64,000 nucleotides of DNA from positions 4,340,001-4,404,000 of the forward strand of contig JAUCEF010000005.1 in NCBI GenBank assembly GCA_033558025.1, read 5' to 3'. Source of the stretch: Phytophthora sp. 'mugwort' (Eukaryota; Oomycota; Peronosporomycetes; Peronosporales; Peronosporaceae). Position 1 is the stretch's first letter. Every line of letters starts with the position of its first letter. The position numbers and the translations under genes are program-made. Positions 1 to 12,240 of this stretch are shown in pieces. The notes under the pieces were generated by a model. The model saw only the letters and a program-made list of their open reading frames with translations, had not been told where the DNA came from and searched no databases.

Positions 1-1
1 C

Positions 2-895
2 GGAGACTACGCGTACGACCTGGACCTGATGGATGGACACGTCGGCGATATCTTTATGCAGCAGATTGAGCCAATTGCAGCCAGTGTGCCCTTCATGGTA
101 TGCCCTGGGAACCATGAACACCACAATATGTTTAGTCACTACTCGGAACGCTTTCGACTCATGCCAAGCAATGAGAACGAAGATGTGGAGACTGTACATA
201 TCGGCGGGCACACTAAGGAAACAGAGCCCAAGGAGGTCCCAAATAACTGGTTTTACTCGTTCGACGTGGGGCTTGTGCACTTTACAGTAATCTCCACAGA
301 AATCTACTTTAAGAAAACGTTCGACGTGGACGGCGACGTTATCGCTCGACAAGAAGCCTGGCTGGAGCAAGATCTTGCCAAGGCCAACGCGAACCGTGAG
401 AAGACACCGTGGCTCATTGTGATCGGTCACCGCCCCATGTACTGCACTTCCGATAACACCAACTGTGCCCACAAGGCTGCTATGCTGCGTGACAGGCTTG
501 AGGACAAGCTTTATCAACACGGAGTCGACGTGTACCTTTGTGGCCATCAGCACAACTACGAGCGAGCTTTTGACGTGTACAAGTCGCAGACATGGAGACG
601 TACACGCAACATGCGCGCCACTACACACATTTTGACCGGTGCATCGGGTCAGTATCTGACGACGATCATGCGCAAGTCCTTTGAGCGGCCGGCCGAGACC
701 TGGGACGCCTTCCGTAACAACATTTTCGGCTATTCGCGGATGGAAGTCGTGAATGTCACGCATCTGCATTGGCAGCAGGTTGAAGCTGATCCAGAGAACC
801 CAGCTGCACGAGGGCTTTATGGCCAAATTATTGACGATGTGTGGCTCGTTCAAGAGCGGCATGGTAGCTTCAAGCCCGTCAGTGTAGTGAGATAA
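2..895 (+). CDS. Purple acid phosphatase, 3' part
   Basis: The reading frame is open from base 2, so the gene begins outside the window; the stop is at 893-895. The family hydrolyses phosphate monoesters at a two-metal (Fe3+ with Fe2+, Zn or Mn) centre and is usually secreted or vacuolar. Metal-binding motifs appear in family order: GDYAYD at the very start, GNHE (near base 110), GHRPMYC (near 425) and GHQHNYER (near 543). These are diagnostic for purple acid phosphatases, not for generic calcineurin-like esterases. About 297 codons are visible with no intron or frame break. The N-terminal signal peptide and fibronectin-like domain cannot be assessed because they lie upstream. The family call is secure; substrate and cellular location are inferred from the family. 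Confidence 0.92.
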   Translation, partial: GDYAYDLDLMDGHVGDIFMQQIEPIAASVPFMVCPGNHEHHNMFSHYSERFRLMPSNENEDVETVHIGGHTKETEPKEVPNNWFYSFDVGLVHFTVISTEIYFKKTFDVDGDVIARQEAWLEQDLAKANANREKTPWLIVIGHRPMYCTSDNTNCAHKAAMLRDRLEDKLYQHGVDVYLCGHQHNYERAFDVYKSQTWRRTRNMRATTHILTGASGQYLTTIMRKSFERPAETWDAFRNNIFGYSRMEVVNVTHLHWQQVEADPENPAARGLYGQIIDDVWLVQERHGSFKPVSVVR

Positions 896-1107
896 ATGTC
901 AGAAATGTATTAGTCATGGAGTTGTGATCAAATTTGAGATCTTCTCTCTTATGCTGTGAGCACTGTACTGCTCGAGTTACTCGCCACATTTGATACAGTA
1001 TCTTGTATGAGAAACCTGTCTGAAAATAATAATAAAAGAAAAAAATTTCGGCTTTCTCTCAGAAAACAAAAAGATCTTTGCTGTCATCTTGATGCGACCT
1101 TCGCGCG

Positions 1108-1123
1108 ACATTCAATACAATTT
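1108..1123 (+). promoter_or_regulatory. Candidate Inr-FPR core promoter of PSMA3
   Basis: ACATTCAATACAATTT resembles the oomycete initiator plus flanking promoter region (TCAYTYYN-CAWTTT). It lies about 135 bp before the PSMA3 start codon, in the 896-1257 intergenic stretch, where nothing else is recognised. A spliced 5' leader is possible because a CACAG/GTTAAT boundary occurs near 1240. Confidence 0.4.
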
Positions 1124-1257
1124 GAGGGGGAGGGAGGATATTTTCCGTTCCAGCCCGGAGCAAGTAGCAAAGGTGACGAAAGATCGGCGACAGCACGAGC
1201 CCTCTACAGCGCTAACCGTGCTCTCTACATTCCCACAGGTTAATCTAGGCAATCAAC

Positions 1258-2310
1258 ATGAGCAGTACCGGCGCCGGATACGACTACTCGGCGGGCACGT
1301 TCTCGCCCGAGGGCCGCATCTTCCAAGTCGAATACGCCAAGAAGGCCGTCGAGAACAGCGGGTAATATATATATACGGCCAATTAAGTGGGCTACACCCC
1401 TTCGACTTTGGCACCGGCATCAGACGATTAACTGAGGTAAACTACGTGTTTATTGCAGCACGACCATTGGTATTAAGTGCACAGACGGCATCATCATGGG
1501 CGTGGAGAAAACGCTGCTGAGCAAGATGCTGGTGCCCGGTACGCACCGCCGGATCTACGCCATCGACCGCCACGTGGGGCTATCCATGGCCGGACTTGTG
1601 GCCGACGGCCGCCAGCTTGTGAACCGCGCGCGCGAGGAGGCGCTCAACTACAAGAAAAACTACGGCGGTAGCATCCCGCCGCACCTCTTGGCGGAGCGCA
1701 TGGGCCAGTTCGTGCACTACTACACGCTATACGGTTCCATCCGGCCCTTCGGTACGGCCATCATGCTTGCCGGTTACGATCAGGACACCAAGAAGTCCAG
1801 CCTCTACATGGTTGAGCCTTCGGGAGTCACCTACGTACGTTCACTTACAGACAGAATATCAGTATAGACTGTAGCGAGGAGGAGGATTGTTGACTGAAGA
1901 CATGGATTGTTTTTTATTAATGTTGCAGAGCTACCGCGGCTGCGCGCTGGGTAAGGGCCAGCAGTCGGCCAAGACAGAGATCGAAAAGTACAAGCTCTTC
2001 GACATGACTTGTCGCGAAGCCATGAAATACGTTGCCAAGATGTACGTGCAACAAAGGGTTTTTGTGAAGTTTTCTTGTTAGAGTAGCAGTTGACGTAGGT
2101 TGTCGTTGTTGTGCGTTTTGTTGCAGTCTCAACACGCTGCATGATGAGGTGCGCCACCCATTTGAACTGGAGCTGAGCTGGATGTGCGAGGAGACGAATT
2201 GGCAGCACCACCTGGTGCCGGCTAACCTGCGCGATGAGATGAACGAGTGGGCCGTCCAGTCTATCAAGGAAGATGAAATGGCCGATGACGACGATGATGA
2301 TGAAGAGTAA
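1258..2310 (+). CDS. PSMA3: 20S proteasome subunit alpha-7 (PSMA3)
   Basis: Exons are 1258-1361, 1459-1834, 1929-2041 and 2127-2310, all with GT-AG junctions and consistent phase. The protein starts [20 protein letters not shown], the alpha-subunit signature in which the YD and FSPEGR motifs gate the 20S pore. It continues with [14 protein letters not shown], then DRHVG and [12 protein letters not shown], and KTEIEK, and ends in a long acidic tail ([13 protein letters not shown]). The acidic C-terminus and the SYRGCALGK region are specific to alpha-7, the position that binds regulatory caps. It acts in cytosol and nucleus in ubiquitin-dependent proteolysis. The start is the first ATG and matches the family N-terminus; nothing is truncated. 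Confidence 0.96.
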
Positions 2311-2953
2311 GCTGCACGATCTTCCCTCCGTTGAAGCATAGTGGTCGTTTGGCTCTTCGCTCGAAGGTAGTCGACACGGAAGGCAAACTCACGACAAGTG
2401 GGTTGCAATGAAGGAGTTTTCAAACGCGGTTAAACTTGCTGCGTAGGCGCAATAAAGACAAACACTTGACAAAATGGATGCTGGGTAGGGAAAGGGAGCC
2501 AGTGTGTATACTACATGTACTACGAGTAGTACCATATTATGGCACTACATGTACTCGCAGTACATATATCGAAGTCCATGTACTAGGGGTTATCGATCAA
2601 AATCTCGCTACGAGGCGTTGCCCTTTCCATGCCGCGTTAACAGCTCGGCGACAAGACGGAATGTCGACACCTCTATCAGTGACTGCAGGAAGGTAACAAC
2701 TTTGTCAAATGACGGATAAGGTAAGCGACGGCCCGTACGCAGTAAGAAAATGAGCAACTTGATCCGTTAAAAACTATCGTAGAAAACTTATACACATGAC
2801 GTTAGACTACACGCAAATGAACTACACAGCTCTCTCTCTTTCTCTCTCTCCATCTCTCTCGTACCCTCTTCTTCATATTCTCTCGCAGTGCTGAGGCACC
2901 ATAAATAGTAAATACTCCACTGCTGCGCGGGCGACTTATAGTGTACTGTGGTT
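2311..2953. other. Intergenic; CT-rich tract, no gene seen
   Basis: This stretch lies between two convergent stops. Around 2510-2590 it has several imperfect copies of TACATGTACT, and at 2828-2876 a CT-rich microsatellite (CTCTCT/TTTCTC). No reading frame resembles a known protein. Confidence 0.5.
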
Positions 2954-3514
2954 TCAGCTCCACGAGGAGCTGGCGGTCGAGTCGTCACTGAAGCTGAAGG
3001 AGGTGAGACTGCCGTCCTCCCGTTCCTCGGCGTCGCTGTCCCCGTAGAAGCTCGAGGACGAGCAGGTTGAGCCAAGCGCCGTGTGTCGGCGTTCAGGTCT
3101 ACGCATGGCGTACATGCGTAGATCCATCTCTCGGTACATGATGACACTCCACTTGCACTCACCCGAGCAGTAGCAGTCCACCTGGTCGTCGGGGATCTGC
3201 AGCGAGAAGAAGGACACGCCGCAGTTGCTACACACGAGCGGCAAGCCCGACACGTTTGCGGCACCGCTGCAGCATCCGTCGTCGCACTCGTCGACGAAGC
3301 TGTCGTCAGTGGTTGCCGTGTAGGCCAGCACCTCGAGGTCCGCAGCCTCGTCCATGGTGCGGGCTGAGCCGTCAGAGCACGCGTCGGCGTCTGGCTGCCG
3401 CGCCTTGCCGCAGCAGAGCCGCCAGTCGCGGTCCATGTAGCCGAAGTAATCCTTGTGGAGACTGTCCACCACTTGCATTCCCCCCGCGCCCGAGAAGCTC
3501 GTTTGGGACACCAT
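2954..3514 (-). CDS. Hypothetical Cys-rich zinc-binding-like protein
   Basis: A single exon of 186 codons is read on the minus strand from the ATG at 3514, with the stop at 2954-2956. The frame is open upstream to 3607 but contains no earlier ATG. The protein begins MVSQTSFSGAGG and has an acidic middle with a CDDGCC cluster. It then has a likely zinc-binding block, CSNCGVSFFSL followed by CYCSGEC (about residues 112-140), and a Ser-rich tail ending SSSWS. I do not recognise the family. The paired cysteines resemble a treble-clef or zinc-ribbon knuckle, which suggests a structural zinc site. An excellent initiator element lies about 110 bp upstream, supporting a transcribed gene. No targeting or membrane segment is evident. 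Confidence 0.6.
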   Translation of the reverse strand: MVSQTSFSGAGGMQVVDSLHKDYFGYMDRDWRLCCGKARQPDADACSDGSARTMDEAADLEVLAYTATTDDSFVDECDDGCCSGAANVSGLPLVCSNCGVSFFSLQIPDDQVDCYCSGECKWSVIMYREMDLRMYAMRRPERRHTALGSTCSSSSFYGDSDAEEREDGSLTSFSFSDDSTASSSWS

Positions 3515-3610
3515 GTTGAAGATGAACGTTTCAATCGATTGCGGGACGCGCGTTTTGCAGAAGAGGGGAAGGGGCAAGTCGGCAGTCGAGAGCTCCGACG
3601 CCAACACGGC

Positions 3611-3624
3611 AAATTGAATAGTGA
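3611..3624 (-). promoter_or_regulatory. Inr-FPR core promoter of the Cys-rich gene
   Basis: On the minus strand this reads TCACTATTCAATTT, matching 13 of 14 positions of the oomycete initiator/flanking consensus TCAYTYYNCAWTTT. It places the transcription start about 110 bp before the ATG at 3514. Confidence 0.6.
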
Positions 3625-5333
3625 AGGCGGGTGCTGCTCCTGCTAGGCCCCGACAAAAGATCTTTCCTCTGCTTCGGGCGACTTGGCTTCAGTATACCGC
3701 ACGCACGAGTTCGTTCCGTGCTTTCTGGCGGTTGATGCGCTACGCATCTCCGCGCGCCCTGTCGCCCAGAGCCTGCAGTCTCAGCATAAGCGAAAATGGC
3801 GGTAAATACGAATGTACGGGGATATCATTGCAATAGCCACGTGATGATTATATTTATTATTACAGTATCATTTTTATATATGGGCCGATTGCCCGTGCAG
3901 CGAATGTATCCGCATAATTTATCGCAGCATATAACGTATTGTAAAGTATGCGCTGGCCTCGAAGAGTCGCCGAGTTTTATTCGCGCTCCGCCAATCAGCG
4001 ACCGTCTGATAACTGCAGAGACGGGGCGGTTTCACATATGATCGGATTGGTCAAAATATCGAACAATCAAAAGACACTCGCCCGCCTGGGGTTCCGATTT
4101 GACTCAGCCTACTTTCGCTGGCCTGGGGTTGGTGAAGTCGCGCCTAAAGGACCGGAAGAGCTTAGCGGAGGATCGCGCTGCGCGCAGCATCCATTCTGAG
4201 GATCAATGTGCCGCGCATGATGGTGGCAGTGGATCACGAAATAGCAATGCTTTCCTCAGAGGAGTCCCCTGGCAATTGTGGCACAATTTGTGGCAATCGT
4301 TAAATGATGGTCGTCGTTAATGATGGTCGTGGACAGCCCTAGAGCCGTTCAGGCGCGATTTGCTGGCTGTTGCATCGCTATTCGTGGGTTGTTGCTGCTG
4401 GGACAGGTGAAGTGCTCGTGGTTGAAGACAGCGGCAACCGAATTCGTCACGACGCTGAGTTTAGGCTCGCAGCTCCGATGCTGTTTTGCCGTCGTTACCC
4501 AAACGTTAATGGCGAAACAGCACAATTCCGGTTTCCCGCCGTTTCGAACAGCAGGGTCATCAGGATCAGACGAGTCCGGCTTGACGTCGCCAACAACGGC
4601 CCACGCAACAGCGTGAGTGACGCGTATGACAGAGCCAATGGCCGCATCTGTTTGGAGTCACATATACCGTTCATTGGCGGGCTTCGCGGCGGGTGTTTGC
4701 ATATAGGGTTGCTATAGTTCTGGCCACAAGTTTTGATGTGAGTACAGTACATGTGTACGTTTTGGCTTTCATGATTTGGCTACGACTGCAGCCTACAGTT
4801 TGCTAGTGTTAGGTCATAAAATACACGTACATGTATAGCGGCGAGATGGCACTGTTTTTACGCATCTAGTAAGCTAGGGCCACTCTGTACGTTTGCAATT
4901 AGTCGGAGATCAATGTGCATTGTGTGTCTTGGGCACCATGCCGCTTGCCTTAGAAACGACGGTATAAGATTGTTTATCGATTTTTTTATTTTCTGGTTTG
5001 CGGTGATAAAAGACATGACGTATCAAGGGTTTTAAAAAAACTGACTGGAGGCAGACAGTGAGATCGTATTTAAATGGGCTGATACGGTTCGTCTATCGCA
5101 AAATACTTCGATAGCTTACGGGTGTTTTCGACACTTCAAAAATCGAAAGTGACACCCCCTCTCCCCCCTTTCTCTCGTCAAAGATTCACTGGCTCCCATT
5201 TGGTTACTCGTATTTGAACCTAAAGCAAGGGCGTGGGCTGATCGCGCTGATATCAGCGTAGGTGGGCTTGATGGTTCTTGATTGGTGCTTATGTGGCTCT
5301 AGCACGTTGATGCATTAACCGTTGTAGAGGCTA
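3625..5333. other. Intergenic, no gene recognised
   Basis: I see only short open frames without family resemblance. Small structures are present: a direct repeat of ATGATGGTCGT near 4303-4330, a 14-bp perfect palindrome CGCTGATATCAGCG near 5246, and an interrupted hairpin with arms GGGTGT/ACACCC near 5121-5158. The stretch is probably decayed repeat DNA plus the 5' flank of the MULE that follows. Confidence 0.4.
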
Positions 5334-8300
5334 TGAGTGGAAGTGATCCAGAGACACATGTGCCGTCGGCCGGCATGTGGAAGAGTTCACCGATAACCAA
5401 GGAATGGCACGCAAACTGGGAAGCCTTCTACGAGTACTTGAAGATGTATCAGGCTGACACACACCAGCTTTTTCGACTGCGCAGCTTCACGTAGGCCGCC
5501 GCAACGCGGAAATCACCGCGCAAGCTGGGACCAATTCATTGTCTGAGCTCATCCCGGAAGAGTTCAAGACCTTTTGGATGAATCCCATTTGCACCCACTG
5601 GATGGCGTCGAAAGAGTCGCAGTACGGGCCAGCGCAAGAGCATATTCAACAAGTCGACAGAGTGCAAAAGCTGACAAAGGCCGCGGTGACATGGAATAAC
5701 GAAGCGCAAGAGCTCCTGGTTCATACACGGGCTATCAATGAATTACAACCATCGGCTTGATGCAGCTGCGTACGACAACCATCCGTCGACGCGGCGAGTT
5801 GAGGATCCTGTGATTCTTGCCTTTGTGAACGTTCTGCAGTCAGATGGCTCCAAGCCCAAGCGAATCGTGCAGTTTCTGCGTTCGAAGACAAGTAAAGCGC
5901 TGCATTTTATTGTCAAGGATATTATTCTTATGTGTTTGATTGCTGGCTTTGTAGGCAAGAATGGGACCGTCCGGGACATACACGACATGGTCGCGAGGAT
6001 GCAGGAAGAGCACCGTGGATGTGACCGTGGGCAGCGCCTGGAAACGTTATTGCGGGAATTTTGCAAGCGCCGTGGAAACCGGGCTTCATTGTATGTTGAT
6101 GGCCAGTCGTTGGCGCAAACGATCACGTTGCAGACGCGTCAGATGCGGCGCTGGTTCAAAGCTTTCCCCGAGGTTTTGTTGGTGGACGCAACTCAAAATA
6201 CGGACGACGCCAGATATAAGCTCTTCTCATTCATGATACATGATGTGTACGGCCATGTAAGCGCATGTGTCTGTAGGCACGATTTAGGTACAATGTGTTG
6301 TTGATGTTTACATATACGTACCTTCATGACGAATACGTGTACTAACGGTACTGTTTGCTTGACAGGGTCAGTATGTGCAACATAGTTTGATGGAAAACGG
6401 GAGCGCTGAGTGCCTGACGGATGCTATCGATACGTTCAAGTTTCGAATTCATCGTGGGAGAAAAATCATGTGATCGTAATCGACAAAGATATGGGGAGTT
6501 GAGTTTGCTGGAGTCACATTTTCCTCAAGCCGAGGTCATCTTCTGCCACTTCCATCTGAAGAAATACATCCGCACGGTCGCCAAGAGTGAATACGGCGGA
6601 CCAAGCAGCTTTGACAAGGATCAAGTTGAAGACGCAGGCGACATGATTAGAGCGTCATCAACAGTTGACGATTACGCGACGTACCTCAAGTACCTCTATT
6701 TTCTGCTGGATACCGTTCACCTAGACACAGACGACGACATTCCAGAGCCGAAGCGCCCATTTCTTCGGTACTTCATGAAGAACTAGGATCAGCAAAAAGA
6801 GCGTTGGGCTTGTAGGTTCGTTCCAACGTGCCGCATCTCGGTAATCACACCAACGATTGGTAAGCGTGCGATCAACCGATGCTAATGCTGCATGAAATTA
6901 TAACGTATGTCTACTCTATATGGCTAGGCTCGAGACTTCGTGGGGCCATATTAAAGACATCTTGAAGCCCGAAATGCCTCTTGATGAATGTGTCGATACG
7001 CTCATTTTTCTGCAGGTGTTGGCAGAGATGGAGTACAGCAAGAAAATAACTCGTGTGGGATACATGCAATATCAAGGTGTTGACGAGGAGCTAGATGCCT
7101 ATCTCGTGAGGTCAGCACGCATGCATATCGCCAGATTGAAACGCAGTACTGGATGGCGAAGGACCGTGCAACACACTACGATATCGGTGAAGTCACGTCA
7201 AACATGTTCGTCGTGACGGGAGGCGACGGGGGCAGTTACCACGTCGATACATCGCATCGGTAAGTGGTGAAGTTGTATCTGTTAAATCACCAATGCTGTC
7301 TAATATTGCTGTAATTTTTGTCATATACGTTACACCAGAAATACTTTTCTGCTCCTGTGTGTTTATGCGCACAACGCTTCTTCCATGTCGACACGTGATG
7401 TACTGGAGATTAATGAATAGGAAAAACGCTATTCCGATTCGGCACATAGAGCCGCGGTGGAGTCTGTCATGCAAGTTGAATCAACTCGCCGAAGAGGAAG
7501 ATGCCCCCGAAGATCAAGTGGCTCGTAAATCCTTTCAAGTTCGTGAGTGAATGATGGTAGCGAGCAGGCTCGAGGTCCTCAACGGCACCACCAAGCACAC
7601 CACAGCTTGTCGCCGAGGCAATCCGATCGCCGCCATCATGAGCAGGAATGGAACAACCGTCTGCAATGGAACGCTGGCGGCTTTGACCAAGTTCGAGGAG
7701 ATTATTAAGGATGGTATTGTGCCATGTGTGGGGCTGTGAAGAATGGCTGATGGATACGTTCCAGCCGACATGTACTAATGATGTTCCAGTCAGTACGATG
7801 GGCCAAAGCCAACTGTTCCAAATGACGTGGTATTCAGCGAAAGAGATCCTGATGAGCTAGCTGAAGATGGTTCCTGCGATGAAGTGCCCAAAACGCTGTC
7901 CACGCTGAATGATACTCCTGTCGATCGTCCGAAAAATGCGACTGCAGTGCCACAAAGGGAAACTCAAATGATTACAGGTACCAATGGAGTGCCTACATGT
8001 ACTAGAGGTGCCGAAGGGGTACCTTTAGGTACTGGTGGTGCCAATGAAGTGACTGAAGGCACTGGTGGCGCGGATGGAGTGCCTAAGATACTGAAGGAGA
8101 TGCTGAGGTTCCTGCAGATGCTGACAGGTTGATCGCAGGCATGCTTCAATCTAATATCTTGGCCAAACCACACCCCGCGAGTTCAGCGAGCGAAGGATCA
8201 AATTCATCTCGCCCTTCGTCATTCACTCTCCTAAAAGCTCCCCCCCCCCCCCCCCCCCAAGACCCGAGGCCGTCCAAAAGTGAGAAAGCAGCAAAACGTA

Positions 8301-8660
8301 CCCGTGAAGAAGAGCCGTATGTCTTGTGGAAAGGAAAAGGCTACCAAGTTGGTTCAAGGAACACTTGTGCCAGTCCCAAACCTACAACATCTCGTAAAGC
8401 GACTTGACGAAGACTACAGCTACAATTAATACCAGAAGACAATGCAGACACTCTCAGAACGATCGCTACAGCAGTCAAAGAAGGCTACTGCTGGGGTATC
8501 CACAATGGAAGAGTGTGAAACCGATATTCGCTATTCCGCGCTTGTATGTGACGAAAGCTCAAAACGCTATCACGCAGTTCCGAAATAGCCTAGATAGTGT
8601 TGGCGTCCGGATTCCTCGGTTTGAAATTTACATGCTCAAGGATATCAACGCCATGGGGCG
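5334..8660 (+). pseudogene. MULE-family transposase with SWIM zinc finger, decayed
   Basis: A Mutator-like transposase can be followed through several frame changes. It starts at the ATG at 5334 (MSGSDPETHV...), hits a stop near 5492, and resumes as LSELIPEEFKTFWM. The MULE catalytic domain follows: LLVDATQNTDDARYKLFSFM (near 6180) with its first aspartate, and after an intron-like gap the segment VIFCHFHLKKYI near 6535. A SWIM zinc finger is read near 7380 (LPCRHVMYWR). The C-terminal part has degenerate repeats of a GTGGADGVP-like unit (7970-8100), a run of 19 C and a basic stretch. Frameshifts, stops and homopolymers show it is not functional. Terminal inverted repeats could not be found, so the element ends are unknown. 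Confidence 0.75.
8240..8258. repeat. Run of 19 C
   Basis: A homopolymer of 19 cytosines lies inside the decayed MULE reading frame. It shifts the frame and may be miscounted in the assembly. Confidence 0.8.
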
Positions 8661-8888
8661 GTGACACGGTGTGATGGGAAACCTGGAGGAAGCCGAAGAA
8701 GCAGTAAATTGGGCGGTTAACACGGTCGCAAGCGCATCTCGATTCCGCTGAGTTGTCGGATGGTGTCAACGACGCAACTGCTGAACGTGAGCAGGCAATC
8801 AAGCGAAAGAAACTACGCGGTGGACGATCTACTCCATTTAGAAGTTTTTCCTATGTCTCGCTGCTTACTCTGTGCGGAAGCCGCTGGG

Positions 8889-8936
8889 CAGGTGATGGTT
8901 GCATGGGACATGGGTGTCCCATGCAACCATCACCTG
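8889..8936. repeat. Perfect palindrome, 22-bp arms, 4-nt loop
   Basis: The left arm 8889-8910 (starting CAGGTGATGG) is the exact reverse complement of 8915-8936, with loop TGGG between them. It could fold into a cruciform or an RNA hairpin. It lies just beyond the recognisable MULE coding region. Confidence 0.95.
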
Positions 8937-10133
8937 CGTTTACTTTAACGCGACCACGAATAGGTCGGGACCATTGACCTCCATCTTTCATCGGTTTAAA
9001 GCGAGGGACGAGAAGTTGCGCCATGTTTCCACGGGCGACCCCTTTAACACCGCAACAACTTCATGCTGCTAGCGCTGCATGTGGGTAACAACCATCGATG
9101 CGGAGTCGTGTTCGATTTTCGCTGTGAGAGCAGGTCGATCACGATGTTGACCCACTTCAAGCAGCTAAATCCAAATACTACAGCATGTGTGGCGTGCTGC
9201 TTCGGGACCTTTTTGGTGAGATGTGCGATCTTACGAGGATTAAGAAGGAAACGGAGTCGCTGCAATCGGACGTAGTTAGCTAAAGTGTCATGGTGCTTAT
9301 GTTCTTCGAGGCTACATTCGGGGTATCGAGACGGCTTGCAAGCCAAGTCCAACCCTTCTGCGATTCCTGCGACTGCGTTATCTACTGAAGTGTATTCCCT
9401 AGCTGACTTACTAATGAACACATCGATTGCTTCGTTCACCCACCCAGTTCATTGCTTTAGCTTGTGCATCTTCTTAGCTATATCTCTGTACGAAGATGAC
9501 ACAAGGAAGTTACCTTGCACATTCGGCGAGCACTCACTTATGAACCCATATCTACACTTGTAGTCGTCTTCCCCGCAGCACCTTGTCAGCAGGTATCATG
9601 AACACAAAGCTGGTCCCTTGGTTCGCAGGAAAAGCACCAGTTATCTGAATTCAAACAACAACAGCTTCCATCGGCAACCTTCCTGCCACACGCGGCGAAT
9701 GAGGCTACCAGAGACACTCACCAGAATCTCTACGTTTGATAAAATATATGAAATCTATCTGAATATAACCCCCCCCCTTTTTCTGGTTTCGGTACCGGCT
9801 CAATGCCCGTAGGTGCCTATAGGCAGACGAGTGTCTCCAAGCACACTCCTTGAGTAACGGGATGGACCGGCTATGTGCACCCCACTCAGTACCTTTAACA
9901 ACGAAATAAAAACGATTAGCAAAACTACCGTAAAAGTTATATCCGTTCAGGTTTATCCAGGCCTCTTTAATATAGGGAAATTCGGGTCGTTTCCCTCCCA
10001 GTATCTATATTAAGGTCTCCGTTCATACCTCGCAATAAAGGTCCTCCTACGGACCTATTCGCGTTCTTGAATTCTGGTCGGGCTGACTGAGTGCTGCAGA
10101 AGGTCTCACAACCATGTTGCGACTAATACCAAC
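8937..10133. other. Decayed repeat DNA, no gene
   Basis: On the plus strand 9000-9480 has interrupted blocks that look like the tail of an old repeat-encoded protein, with many stops and no nameable domain. A run of nine C occurs at about 9770. From 9800 to 10130 nothing is recognised. Confidence 0.4.
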
Positions 10134-12240
10134 ATGCCGCGTGCATTGAAGACGCCGTTCCAGCAAGACCATGACGTTCTGTATAGATTAAAGGCTGCTG
10201 GACGATACCCTGAGACGTCTGCAGGGCTGTCGGTAGCGTGCAAGTTTTGCATCAAGTTTGGTCGTGAAGCTACGCCCAGTTCGAAGCGAAAGCGAACCAA
10301 GAACGTGCAATATTTCGAATTCCCCTTTCGTGCGGATAACTACAGACGCCATCATGAACTAGTACACCCTACCATTTGGAAGCTATATAAAGCTGCAACA
10401 ACAGAAGCCACGACAGAGGGTTTTAGCCGCCCCAACCGAGCCAGCACTATGCTGCTCATCTTGACCGTGAAGAACCCATCCAATTCGAGATAAGATGACA
10501 GATTGTGGAGGAAGTCATTGGCGGCGTTCTACTCGATCCAGATTATGCTGAAGCACAATCCACAAGTGCCAATGCTCTCGTTATTTTCAAAGCTGGATAT
10601 GGCGACAATTACGCCGTGCCGATTGGCTTGCCCAGGCTATTCAATCTTCTTGTTGGTTTGAAAACAATTGGGGTTCCTTTCGAAGTGCAGCCGCGCATGC
10701 CCGAACAACACAGCAAGTGACCAAGCTCAGTTATCTCAGTGGTTCCACAGATGCTCCTTGTGCGTCATACATCCGTGCAGCTTGCGCAGGGAGCTTGGTC
10801 GTATTTACAGTTTCCTCCAGTCATGTGGGCGTATTCACTAGCCCTTGATGTGGGAGTGTGCAGGGTACTTCGTATCTTGATATTCGAGTGCGATTCTATA
10901 ATATATGCGTGCAGCTGATCAACCTGCGCTTACTGGTGGTGCCTCTGTTTGAAAACACAAAACTGCTGCTACATTGTTCAGCGTCTGTGAGCGTGTGATG
11001 GATGTTCTTGACGAAACGTGGCGCTCAAAAGTACTGTCCGTCGGAACTGATGGAGAGCCAACAATAACAGGACGTCTTTCCGGAGTGAACACCCTTTTGA
11101 TACAGCAACTCAATATTCTCTTGTACGCGTTTGGTGCAGGTGGCACCAGCAAGATCTCGTTGCTCAAGAGGAATACATTTGACTCAGTGATGATGTTTTT
11201 TTGTGAGAGACCTGACAAAGCTGGTAAGTTGGCTACGTCGTGAACACAAATTGATACTCGAAATGAAATCGACTTGTCCAAATTCGCCAGGACGCGGTGG
11301 CTGTCAATGTATAAGCTGACGGAATGGCTGGTTAAGTATCGTACTCGTGTGCTTGGAGAGGTGACAAGGAAAGCTCCGGATTGTACTCTTGATGACAAGT
11401 GGTGGGTAGTGTTGCTCTCCCTAAATGCAGTGGCCAGTGTGCTCTCTGTAACGTGCCAGCGACTTCAAGGCCTCTCTACGCTACTGACGCAGCAGATAGC
11501 ACAAAGGAATGACCTTAGCTCCAAGCAGTCAAATCAGTGCACTGTTCCGGACCTCTCCTGCACAAAAATCCATTAACTACTACTTTTGCATGAGTTCGTC
11601 GTTAGGGGTCGTATGCAGCGATGACCTCGGACACCCGTGTGTTCATACAAGACCGCGGACAGGTGGCGATTGATGCCTTATCAAAACTAGATACTGATGA
11701 ATCTGATGCTGCAGTTCGACATATAACTGGGTTGTTCGCGGTACTTGTTGAAGGAATCGCAAAAATCATTGCAACCAAGAACTCCCAAAACGAGGCTAGC
11801 ACCGTAGAACTACCCCAGTACTACCTAATCACTTGCTCCAAGTGCGCACGGCAGTGTTGCGCAACCTTGTACAGCACACTGCCGAAGGTTGGAAACTGCA
11901 GGTTAGAGCGACGAGCAAATTGGTTTCATCGAGAGCGATCACCAGGATCCTCTTCAAATTGCGTGTGATGACGAATCGCTACTCAAGCGATTGCAGGTTT
12001 TCCGGATAGTAAGACTGGATTCGATGATGGATGGAGCTTAGTCGATGGCGCTTTCGGATACTACAGTCCTTTTGTGGAGCTCTGGCCACAATTTCCCCTA
12101 ATACGGCCACGGTGGAATCCAACTTCTCCGTGAGCGGAACGGGTATCGAAAGTCTCTGACCGATTTTTCATTAGAAGGCATTCTACATGCGAAGCACAGA
12201 CGAATCTGCTCACTTGACATAACGTAGACAGAACAACGGA
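10134..12240 (+). pseudogene. hAT-family transposase, decayed
   Basis: The start is the ATG at 10134 (MPRALKTPFQQD...). The first 119 codons hold a BED-like zinc finger: CKFCIKFGRE followed by YRRHHELVH. Later blocks are in order but in different frames. LSVGTDGEPTITGRLSG near 11037 is the hAT 'STDGA..MTGR' motif carrying the first catalytic Asp region. Then come TRWLSMYKLTEWLVKYRTRV near 11295 and a degenerate C-terminal dimerisation block near 12100 (RWNPTSP). Stops and frameshifts separate all blocks. I found no terminal inverted repeats or 8-bp target duplication, so the limits are those of recognisable coding sequence. Confidence 0.7.

Noticed and set aside
2504..2590. Clustered TACATGTAC motifs as a regulatory array
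   Set aside because: Copies are imperfect and irregularly spaced, and lie between two convergent genes; a chance low-complexity patch is more likely.
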